A stretch of DNA of 64,000 nucleotides, taken from Psychrobacter sp. MF31 (GTDB taxonomy: Bacteria > Pseudomonadota > Gammaproteobacteria > Pseudomonadales > Moraxellaceae). Below are positions 26,371 to 34,910 of this stretch, in pieces. The DNA lies in contig NZ_JABBDX010000001.1 in the NCBI RefSeq assembly GCF_012847335.1, positions 372,001-436,000 on the forward strand, given 5' to 3'. Positions within the stretch are counted from its first letter, which is position 1. Every line of letters starts with the position of its first letter. Both the position numbers and the translations under genes were made by a program. The notes beneath the pieces are model-generated. The model saw nothing but the letters and a program-made list of their open reading frames with translations. It made no database searches and was not told the DNA's origin.

Positions 26371-29300
26371 ATGTTTACTATTATTCAATCACACCGAACC
26401 GAGTATTTGGTTGAGCAGTTATTAACCGCCTACCAAAGCAAAGACGTGCCGATTTTTGAAGAGTTTGTGGTGATTGTGCCCTCGATGGTGCTTGGTGATT
26501 GGTTAGACAAATCAATTGCCACTAAAGCCGGAATCAGCACGCTGGTGACGACCAAGTTTTGGGGTCAATATCAGTGGACATTGATGCAAAAGGTGCTTGC
26601 CAAGTACAATCAGCATCTTGAGCAGTCAGGTCTTGAGCATGAAATGATTAGCGTTCCTGAAGTGGCAGTATTGACGGGCGCGGTCATGCAATGGCGGCTG
26701 TTTGGTTATTTTACCTATTACCGATTTGATATTTTAGATAATCCCAAGCACGCGCTGCATCCGATTGTTGCGCCACTGCTAGATGCCAATTCAGACGACA
26801 GTCAAAAAGAAGCTCGGCTTTGGTCGCTTGCCACCGACTTTGCGCGGGTGTTTGGGCGCTACTTGACCCACCGCGAGGACTGGCTTGATGAGTGGTCAGT
26901 GGGGAAGGAGCTTGACGTTTCAGCTCTCATTACCGAAAAAGATGAGCTGAGCCTGCGCTTTGATAAAGACGCTCAGCCAACGCCGGATTGGCTTGTGGCG
27001 CATTATACTGATCTTGAGAAAGCTCAGCGCTATTTGTGGGAGCTACTTTTTGCACCGGTTTATCAGCACCGAGCAGCGATTGAGGCGCGGTTTTGGCAAT
27101 TGGTTGAAGACAACTTGGCAGGGGATGCGCTTAATATTCGCGCGCTTTTGCCACGGCAGTTGCACATTTTTACCATCCAGCAATTGCCGCAAAATGAGCT
27201 TGATTTTTTGTACCGCTTATCAAATCATATTGACATCACTTTGCTGCATTATAATCCCTCAAGGTTATTTTGGGCGGATATCGTCGATAAACAGTGGCTT
27301 CAACGCCAAAAAATCATCAATCCTGAAAGCGTATTTTTAAGCGATTATGGTCATACGCTATTGTCCCGACTTGGCAAACAGTCGCGCGAAACCTTTGCTA
27401 TGCTTGCCAATTTATCAGGGAATGAATATTACGATGATTTTAAACTCAATTGGCAAAACCGCTTTGATGTTGCTGACGCGGCAGGCGTTAAGCAGCCGCT
27501 AAGCTTACTGGCACAGTTGCAACAAGACGTTTTGATGCTTGATGAGCGCGCCACTCAGCAAGCAACCGTATCAAAGCTAAGCTCAGCGATTGGCGCTCAA
27601 TTGGCGCTTGATTTGGCAGATGACGAACCATTAAAAAATAGCCTAAGTGGCAGTTTAATTAACAGTAACGGCGACAACGACGATGACAACCAACTGAGCG
27701 ACGAATTTTTAAGCCAAAAATTTCACGCGCCAACTCGAAAATGGGCACTCTCTAAATTTGATAATAGCCTAAGTATTCACTCTTGCCACAGTTTGCAGCG
27801 TCAGCTTGAAGTGCTCCGAAGCATGATTGGGCGCTGGCTAAATGAAAAAAAACCAGATGGCAGTAAATATAAGCGCCATTTATCCGACATCGTGGTTTTG
27901 CTTCCGGACGTTGAGCGGCATTACGATTTAATCAGCTCGGTGTTTGTCAGCGGTCAAGGTCAAGATGGCTTAACCTTGCCGGCAAAAATCACCGGCGTGG
28001 TGGACAAAACGATTCGTCAGCTTTGGGAGGCAATTAGCGGCTTTTATCGGCTGCTTGGTAGTGATACCGCGCGCTTTGAGGCGGCAAGCGTTCTTGATTG
28101 GCTGATGCTTCCGCCGCTTTATGAAAGCTTGGGGCTGACTCATGAGCAAATGAGCCGCGGCTGTGATTTGCTTTTGCAGGCAGGATTTATCCGTGGTTTT
28201 GACGAGGCGCATTTACAGCAGTTTTTAAATAACAAGGATTACGATTACCGTTTTAGCTTTGCTTTTGCGCTTGACCAAATCGCGCTTGGGCTGGTCATGC
28301 CTGAGGCGGGAATGACCGGCTGCTTATATCCTGATCATTGGCGCGAAGATGCCCTTGCCGAAAAAACCTTGCCGATATCGTCTATCAGCCTGGATGATGC
28401 GCCCATTATCGAAGCGCTTTGCCGGATTCATTCAGGGCTCAATCACTGCCGAAACGAGTATCAAAAGCGTAAAAAAGCTGAAGATTGGCTTGCTAACATT
28501 GAAGAAGACATTATCCATCTGTATTTTGGCAAGTTTGACCAAACGCCTGCCATGCGAACCGTATTTAAAGCGATGAACGGTTTTAAAGGTAGCCTTCGCG
28601 CTAACGGTCAATACAAACGCTACAAAAGCCATTCGGCGCAGTCAGCAGCAACCGTTGAGGCGCAATTGTCCAAAGTCAGCACGTTGCCGCTTAAGCTAAG
28701 CTTTATTTTAGACAGCATTGAAGACGAGCTTGAAAGCCAGCAAGTAAGTGCCGAGCCGACAGGCGTGATTACCTTTGGTCGCTTTGGGGCGCTGCGAAAT
28801 GTGCCGTTTGGGCTGGTGGTGATGCTCAATATGGATTTGGCGGAATTTCCGAACCGTGACCGCGACAACCGTTATGATTTGATGAAAGCGGGTCGTTCGC
28901 GCCGCGGCGATCGGCTAAGCGAGGATGATGACAACGGCGCGTTTTTGGATGCGCTATTGTGCGCTCGCAGTGCCTGTTGGATATTTTATAATGGTCAGCG
29001 CGTGACCGACGCTTATGAGCATCTGCCGGCAAACCCTGTCAGTGAATTGCTGCAATTTTTGCAAGGGGAGGTTGATTGGCAATGGTCGCAATTAGCAACC
29101 GATACCGTCATTGACGACGACGTTCAGCGGCAAATGAGCAAATTGATTGAAAAATGGTTTGTCACTCAGCATCCAGCGCTGCCGTTTGCCGATGAGGTGT
29201 TTTTAGCGCCAAATATTGACCCTCATAGCGATGGGCTTAGCACCGCGGCGATTTTAGACCGCGCCATGCAAAATGAAAAATTGGCTCAAAAACAAAGCAC

Positions 29301-30468
29301 GGCTCCTGCAAAGGTTTGGCAAAATGTTTTTGAGCGGCTGCAAGTCAAGACTAATGGCGATAAAGCGCCGATTGTCACGCTACCGACGGCTTGCGAGTAT
29401 CAAATTATTGCTCAGCAAATTTTAGGTCAAAATGAGCCCATCATTGACATCTCCCACGTTGATTTACAGTATTTGTTTTTGCAAGTTCGCCATCCGGCAA
29501 AGCATTTTTTACGCCAGCAAAACGTTCATATCGTTCTGCCAAGTGATGATATTGCCCATCAAGAGCCGCTAGCGCTTGATGGCTTAGGCGCTTACGCGAT
29601 TAATGACACATTAATCAGCAACCTTTATCAAGGTGCAAATAAAACTGCGCCCGTTAATGACGCTCAAAAGTTGCTTTATCATCCGGTGATGCCGGCAGGA
29701 GTTGCTCGGCAATCGACGCTAACCTTGCAGCAGCTTGCCCTTAAAAAACGCTGCCAAGCGTTTTTGCAATCGCTAACTGCGCTTGGAATTAGCGCCTGTC
29801 ATCCGATAAGCGAAATCACCATTGACGGCAGTTTAGTGCTCATCACGCCAACCGCTGAAACGATTACTAGCGTTCCAGCTATGGGACTAAATAGCTCAGA
29901 GACGTTGACGATAAAAGGCATTGCGCCGATAAATTTGGAAGCATCGCCAAGTCTTTGGCTCAATATCCTGCCCAATAGCGCCCGAGCGCCGCATTTATTA
30001 AAGTTTTGGCTGATGCATTTATTTTGGCAAGTGTCGCGAAAAACCACGCCTGAGCAAGTGGCGTTAAATGACGGTCAAAGTATTTGGAATTTTAAACCCT
30101 CAACCAATGGCACAATTTTTTCATTAGCGCCAATTGCTTATGAGGTCGCGCTTAGTGAGCTGCTAAAATGGATTCGCTTTAGTGAGCTTTCCGGTCAAAT
30201 TCCGATGGCGATTTTGCCAGAATTTGCGCTAGAGTATTTAAAGCAGCTTGAAAAGACTGCGGATTATCAGCCGCAGCGCAAAGACTTTTTAGGCTGGTTT
30301 GCACCAAGTTTTGGTAGCGATACGATTTATGACAGCTGCTCAAAGCATGAGCTTTGGCAATATATTTTGCAATCGCAAGATGCCTTTTTGGCGCTTAAAA
30401 ATGCCCTGCCGCCATTGTCACCGGTATTGTTTGGCGCGATGAACGCAAGCCTTGTTAAGCACGATTAG
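26371..30468 (+). CDS. recC: Exodeoxyribonuclease V gamma subunit
   Basis: A 1,365-residue RecC protein, the Chi-recognising, DNA-splitting subunit of RecBCD. The N-terminus (MFTIIQSHRTEYLVEQLL, then VVIVPSMVLGDWLDKSIA) and the conserved LSIHSCHSLQRQLEVLRS segment, LPDVERHYDLISSVF, and later GVITFGRFGALRNVPFGLVVMLNMD match RecC. It is longer than E. coli RecC (1,122 residues), with extra polar linkers, one of them Asn/Asp-rich (near residues 420-445). Two copies of a 12-base repeat encoding NSLS lie at residues 423 and 465. It heads the recC-recB-recD operon; no ptrA gene separates recC and recB as it does in E. coli. Confidence 0.93.
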   Translation: MFTIIQSHRTEYLVEQLLTAYQSKDVPIFEEFVVIVPSMVLGDWLDKSIATKAGISTLVTTKFWGQYQWTLMQKVLAKYNQHLEQSGLEHEMISVPEVAVLTGAVMQWRLFGYFTYYRFDILDNPKHALHPIVAPLLDANSDDSQKEARLWSLATDFARVFGRYLTHREDWLDEWSVGKELDVSALITEKDELSLRFDKDAQPTPDWLVAHYTDLEKAQRYLWELLFAPVYQHRAAIEARFWQLVEDNLAGDALNIRALLPRQLHIFTIQQLPQNELDFLYRLSNHIDITLLHYNPSRLFWADIVDKQWLQRQKIINPESVFLSDYGHTLLSRLGKQSRETFAMLANLSGNEYYDDFKLNWQNRFDVADAAGVKQPLSLLAQLQQDVLMLDERATQQATVSKLSSAIGAQLALDLADDEPLKNSLSGSLINSNGDNDDDNQLSDEFLSQKFHAPTRKWALSKFDNSLSIHSCHSLQRQLEVLRSMIGRWLNEKKPDGSKYKRHLSDIVVLLPDVERHYDLISSVFVSGQGQDGLTLPAKITGVVDKTIRQLWEAISGFYRLLGSDTARFEAASVLDWLMLPPLYESLGLTHEQMSRGCDLLLQAGFIRGFDEAHLQQFLNNKDYDYRFSFAFALDQIALGLVMPEAGMTGCLYPDHWREDALAEKTLPISSISLDDAPIIEALCRIHSGLNHCRNEYQKRKKAEDWLANIEEDIIHLYFGKFDQTPAMRTVFKAMNGFKGSLRANGQYKRYKSHSAQSAATVEAQLSKVSTLPLKLSFILDSIEDELESQQVSAEPTGVITFGRFGALRNVPFGLVVMLNMDLAEFPNRDRDNRYDLMKAGRSRRGDRLSEDDDNGAFLDALLCARSACWIFYNGQRVTDAYEHLPANPVSELLQFLQGEVDWQWSQLATDTVIDDDVQRQMSKLIEKWFVTQHPALPFADEVFLAPNIDPHSDGLSTAAILDRAMQNEKLAQKQSTAPAKVWQNVFERLQVKTNGDKAPIVTLPTACEYQIIAQQILGQNEPIIDISHVDLQYLFLQVRHPAKHFLRQQNVHIVLPSDDIAHQEPLALDGLGAYAINDTLISNLYQGANKTAPVNDAQKLLYHPVMPAGVARQSTLTLQQLALKKRCQAFLQSLTALGISACHPISEITIDGSLVLITPTAETITSVPAMGLNSSETLTIKGIAPINLEASPSLWLNILPNSARAPHLLKFWLMHLFWQVSRKTTPEQVALNDGQSIWNFKPSTNGTIFSLAPIAYEVALSELLKWIRFSELSGQIPMAILPEFALEYLKQLEKTADYQPQRKDFLGWFAPSFGSDTIYDSCSKHELWQYILQSQDAFLALKNALPPLSPVLFGAMNASLVKHD
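27637..27648 (+). repeat. AATAGCCTAAGT repeat, copy 1 (in recC)
   Basis: First of five identical 12-mers. It is in frame, encoding Asn-Ser-Leu-Ser, in a low-complexity polar linker of RecC. Confidence 0.7.
27763..27774 (+). repeat. AATAGCCTAAGT repeat, copy 2 (in recC)
   Basis: Identical 12-mer in the same reading phase. Here it lies at the edge of the conserved RecC segment SIHSCHS, so at least this copy is not a simple insertion. Confidence 0.7.
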
Positions 30469-30504
30469 CGATTTTATTTTTTACCCAATTCCAAGCGATT
30501 TTTT

Positions 30505-33500
30505 ATGTTTCACTCCGCTGTTAATGATGATTTAGCCGACCTTGACGACCCGACAATGACTGCCGCCAATGATGCGGACAATCTGGTAAACCGCCTAAAT
30601 GGCGCGGTAAATACTCAAGACGCCGCGCCGCCTGCCGTTCGTGTGCCGCTGCAAGGTCAATATCTCATTGAAGCCTCCGCCGGAACGGGCAAAACATGGA
30701 CGCTAACCGGAATTGTGCTTCGGCTATTGATTGAAGCTCGCCGCGCCCCTGAGCACATCATTGCCACCACCTTTACGCGGGCGGCGGCAGCGGAGATGCG
30801 CGAGCGGATTAACGCGCGGTTAAAAGACTTTTATCAATTGCTGCTTTGGCTTAATAAACTGCAAGACAATGAGGCAACGCACGATATCCTGTTTTTGCAC
30901 ATCGCTTATCCGATTGACGCGCAAAAGTTGTCCAAAACAAAAATTGCAACCTTTAAACAAAATCGCCAATCTTGGCTTGATGAGCAAGCCAAGCGCTCAG
31001 GGTTCGATTCGCTATTTGGTGACCCGATTAACGCGCATTTGATTGCCTTTTTGCTTGATAACGTGACCACTTATCCATTGATGGACGCCATTCGCCGCTG
31101 CCGCTTGGTGCTAACCACGCTTGATAAGCTGTTTGTGGGGACGCTTGATAGCCTTGCACAAAAATGGTTGTCAGAATTTAGCGCCGAAACGGGCTACCAG
31201 TCCGGCATCAAAATCAGCGAAAACGAGCAAATTGAGATTGATAACCTCATTCATGACCACGTTCGCGGTTATCAGTCGCACCTTTATAGCAATTTTCCTG
31301 AAATTTATAAATTGTTTGAGCATTCAGGAAAAATGATAGCGCCAAGCGATTATAAAGAGACGGCGGCGCGCGCATTGCAGTTTTTTTCAACGCCGATTGA
31401 GCCGGTTTACATTGATAATTCGCTTGATTTAAACGCATTTGCCGATTTGACAGCTAAATTTGCAAGCCTTGAGATGACTGATATTGCGCCTTACTTTGAG
31501 CAAGATTACCGAAAAGCAAAAGGCTTTAGTGCAAGAGGGAAGTTTTATACTAACTTTGACGCGGTTCAGCAAATTCAAGCTGCGGCAAAGCAATTTGGAA
31601 TGACCTTTTTTTATCATTTAGACGATACGGCAACTGCGGTTTATCAAAAAATTCCTGAGGTTTTTGCAGGCAAGTTATTCAATAAACCTAATCAAAGCGA
31701 GCGCGAAGCCTTTTGCCAAATTGAATTTATTCAGGTTCTTAATCAGCTTGCCACAATGAGCGCTGACATTGAAACTTATCTTGAACAGCTTAAAGCCAAA
31801 CTGAACTTTGACATTGCCCAACGCGTCCGCCAAAAGTTGCCCGCGATTTTAGAGGCGCGCCGCGAGACCACGTTTGCGCTACAAATGGTTCGGCTCAATC
31901 AAGCGCTGGCAGGGACTCACGGCAATCAGCTTTCGCGCTATATCCGCCATCATTATCCGGTGGCGCTGATTGATGAGTCACAAGACATCAACGGCGAGCA
32001 GGCGCAAATGATTGAGCGCATTTATCTGCAACAAGAAAAGGACAATAAAGGCGAGGATAAACTCAATAAAAAAGGCTTTTTATTGTTAGTTGGCGACCCA
32101 AAGCAGGCGATTTACGGCTTTCGCGGCGGCGATGTGGCAAACTACAATGCCATGAAGCGCCATTTTAGCCAAAATCAGCGAATGAGCTTGGATATCAATC
32201 GGCGCTCAAACGAGCGCTTGATTGCCGCGCTGAACCATTGGTTTGGGCGACCAACGCTTGAGAGGAAACTTGGCGATAGCGATTGCTTTGATGCGCTGGC
32301 AAGCTTGGGGCAAGAGATTTTTTATCATCATATCAGTGCGGCAAATAAGGACATCAGGCTGTCGTGGCAGCAAGCGCCAAGCGACATTACATTTAATCAG
32401 CAAAGCGTATCTACCCAAACGCTGTTGTCAAGTCATCCGGTAAGCATCATTCATCTGCCCAATCAGCCAGAAGCGCAAAACAGCACGATATTTTCAGAAT
32501 TTGAATTAACCGCCATTCATATTGCTCAATTATTAGCAAGTGGACAAATGCTTGAAAATCGCCCAATTACGCCAAGTGATATCGGCGTTCTTGGTCGCAC
32601 CAAAGACGACTTGCGTCAAGTTGAGCGAATGCTCAATAAGCTTGGTATCCCAACGTTTGAAACAAGCGAGGTCAACGTTTTTGATACGGTGATTGCCGCT
32701 GATTTGTTGGCGCTACTTGAGGCGATGCTCAGACCGCAAAAGCGCGATGTGGTCAACCGCGTGTTAACCAGCCATTTTTATCAGCTCAGCTTGCTTGATG
32801 TGCAAAATATGATGCAAAGTTTGGAGCAAAGCGAGGTCACCGAACAAGATAGCAGCGCCCTTGAGCTTAAAAAGCGCTATCAGCAGTTTCAGGATTATTT
32901 AAAAACCGCCGCCGCGCACTGGCAACACGGCGGTATTTTGTCGGCGCTGCATTTCGCGCTTGGTCAAAATCCGTTTGAGGATAAAGAAAAAGATAAGCGG
33001 CAAACGGCTGAAACTCTTGAACAAAGCGTTTGGGAAAATTTGGCAAAACTTCCTGATGGCGCGCGATACTTGATTGATTTGCGGCATTTATTGGATATTT
33101 TGGCTCAATTTGGCATGCATATTGGCGAATTTGAGCTGATCACGTGGTTTAAAAAACACATCAATATCAAAACGATTCCCGATTGGGCGCAGCAGCAGCC
33201 AATGCCAACGGATTCAGGCGTTCAGCTCATGACCATTCATAAGTCCAAAGGTCTTGAATTTCCTATCGTTTATGTCATCGGCATGGGCGCTGCCAGTAAA
33301 AAAGCCAGTAATAAAACAACGCTTTATTTGTTTGATGATGAAAATATCACTGACGAGCGTTTAAGTAAGCGGCGGCTATCAGCAAGCGCGGGCAAGTTTT
33401 CAAAGTCAGCTAAAGGCGATAAAGAGGATTTGAGCGACTATTACGCCCAATTTGAAACTCAAGAAAACTATGAGGAGCGGAGGCGGCTTGCTTACGTCGC

Positions 33501-34878
33501 TTTTACGCGGGCAAGCGAGCAGCTTTATATCGTCCTTCAAGATGCCAGCCGCAAGCAAGATATTGAACGAAAGCCGTTAAACGCTTGGCTTGATTGTGAG
33601 GACAAAGAGTTTAGCTTACCTGAACGTCTAGCGTCCGCGGTCGGTTGGGTCAATTATGACGTTATTGCCGAGCACGCCCAAGCGGTAATGTCGCGCCAAA
33701 AAGCCGATAGCAAACCGAAAAACGCGGCAAATCAAACGCCCGAGCCGGATTATTTTCGTATTGATTACAACGATGCTTATAGTCAAATTGAAGACTATTC
33801 TTTTAAAGGTTGGGCAAAGACCAGTTTTACCGCATTATCAAGACAATTAAGCGCTCAAAGCCAAGCGCTTGCCGTCGTTGATGATGCCATTGAAGATGAG
33901 CTTGATTTAACAAATAGCCTAAGTGAAATTCATGCCAATGCTAATTTTTCACTGGGTCAGAATCAAATTATGAGTGACGATATCCGCTTTCGCTTTGTTA
34001 AAGGAGCAAATGCCGGAACGTTTTTGCATAAGATTTTTGAAAAAATTGATTTTCAGCAACCACAAAACTGGTCAAAAATCATCGACCAAAATCTTCAGCA
34101 GCATCAACTGCCTGTTGTTTATACCAGCGGTGAAAATCAATGGCAGTTGTTAAAGTTAGAAAAGCTGCAGCAATTGGCAAAAAAACAAGCTGAGCAACCG
34201 CAAAACACGATGCTCATAGCTGAAGATATTGAGCCAACAGAAGAAGAGCTTGCCGCGTTAGGGGTCAATCATAACGCAATTATTCACTGGATAGATGACG
34301 TGCTAAAAGCGCCGCTGCTCGCGTCCGGTCAGCCGCTTTGCCAAATCGATAGCCGTCAGCGAATGGCAGAGATGGGTTTTAACATGGGATTGTCAGGAAA
34401 TTTTACGCCCTCAGCCATCAGTGCATTATTTGAAAAACATTTGCCCGATGAGCCAGACAAGCACATTCAATTAACGCCGCAAAGCGCTGAGTACATTTAT
34501 CGTTATTTGCGCGGCGAGATTGACTTAGTTTATGAGTTTGGCGGCAAATTTTTTGTGGTGGATTATAAAAGCAATTATTTGGGCGATAGCCTAGCACATT
34601 ACGATGACACGCATCTTAAACTTGCGATGAACAAAGCCGGCTACTGGCTACAAGCGGCTATTTATCAAGTGGCGCTGCACCGATTTTTAAAATTACGACT
34701 CAAAGACTATTCGGGAAATGAAACAAAATATCTAGGCGCGGTTGAATACGTCTTTTTACGTGGAATTGCGCCAAGTGGGACAGAGGACGCGTCAAATTAC
34801 GGTCGGATTCAATGGCAAATCCCGTTTGAATTGATTCGAGAGCTTGATGAGAAAGCGTTTGGCAAACCTACGCATTAG
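30505..34878 (+). CDS. recB: Exodeoxyribonuclease V beta subunit (helicase/nuclease)
   Basis: A 1,457-residue UvrD-like SF1A helicase fused to a nuclease. Walker A ASAGTGKTWTLTG is near residue 57, motif II LIDESQDINGEQ follows the helicase insert, and motif III VGDPKQAIYGFRGGD. Motifs V and VI are seen as LMTIHKSKGLEFPIVYV and RRLAYVAFTRASEQLYIV. The C-terminal RecB nuclease motifs GEIDLVYEF and VVDYKSNYLG (about residues 1,338-1,356) carry the catalytic Asp/Asp/Lys. It is longer than E. coli RecB (1,180). One NSLS-encoding repeat lies at residue 1,137. The start is 36 bases after recC. Confidence 0.95.
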   Translation: MFHSAVNDDLADLDDPTMTAANDADNLVNRLNGAVNTQDAAPPAVRVPLQGQYLIEASAGTGKTWTLTGIVLRLLIEARRAPEHIIATTFTRAAAAEMRERINARLKDFYQLLLWLNKLQDNEATHDILFLHIAYPIDAQKLSKTKIATFKQNRQSWLDEQAKRSGFDSLFGDPINAHLIAFLLDNVTTYPLMDAIRRCRLVLTTLDKLFVGTLDSLAQKWLSEFSAETGYQSGIKISENEQIEIDNLIHDHVRGYQSHLYSNFPEIYKLFEHSGKMIAPSDYKETAARALQFFSTPIEPVYIDNSLDLNAFADLTAKFASLEMTDIAPYFEQDYRKAKGFSARGKFYTNFDAVQQIQAAAKQFGMTFFYHLDDTATAVYQKIPEVFAGKLFNKPNQSEREAFCQIEFIQVLNQLATMSADIETYLEQLKAKLNFDIAQRVRQKLPAILEARRETTFALQMVRLNQALAGTHGNQLSRYIRHHYPVALIDESQDINGEQAQMIERIYLQQEKDNKGEDKLNKKGFLLLVGDPKQAIYGFRGGDVANYNAMKRHFSQNQRMSLDINRRSNERLIAALNHWFGRPTLERKLGDSDCFDALASLGQEIFYHHISAANKDIRLSWQQAPSDITFNQQSVSTQTLLSSHPVSIIHLPNQPEAQNSTIFSEFELTAIHIAQLLASGQMLENRPITPSDIGVLGRTKDDLRQVERMLNKLGIPTFETSEVNVFDTVIAADLLALLEAMLRPQKRDVVNRVLTSHFYQLSLLDVQNMMQSLEQSEVTEQDSSALELKKRYQQFQDYLKTAAAHWQHGGILSALHFALGQNPFEDKEKDKRQTAETLEQSVWENLAKLPDGARYLIDLRHLLDILAQFGMHIGEFELITWFKKHINIKTIPDWAQQQPMPTDSGVQLMTIHKSKGLEFPIVYVIGMGAASKKASNKTTLYLFDDENITDERLSKRRLSASAGKFSKSAKGDKEDLSDYYAQFETQENYEERRRLAYVAFTRASEQLYIVLQDASRKQDIERKPLNAWLDCEDKEFSLPERLASAVGWVNYDVIAEHAQAVMSRQKADSKPKNAANQTPEPDYFRIDYNDAYSQIEDYSFKGWAKTSFTALSRQLSAQSQALAVVDDAIEDELDLTNSLSEIHANANFSLGQNQIMSDDIRFRFVKGANAGTFLHKIFEKIDFQQPQNWSKIIDQNLQQHQLPVVYTSGENQWQLLKLEKLQQLAKKQAEQPQNTMLIAEDIEPTEEELAALGVNHNAIIHWIDDVLKAPLLASGQPLCQIDSRQRMAEMGFNMGLSGNFTPSAISALFEKHLPDEPDKHIQLTPQSAEYIYRYLRGEIDLVYEFGGKFFVVDYKSNYLGDSLAHYDDTHLKLAMNKAGYWLQAAIYQVALHRFLKLRLKDYSGNETKYLGAVEYVFLRGIAPSGTEDASNYGRIQWQIPFELIRELDEKAFGKPTH
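33913..33924 (+). repeat. AATAGCCTAAGT repeat, copy 3 (in recB)
   Basis: Identical 12-mer in the same reading phase (TNSLSE), in the acidic linker before the RecB nuclease domain. Confidence 0.7.
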
Positions 34879-34910
34879 CTTTTAACGTATTGATAAGAGA
34901 CAACAATAGC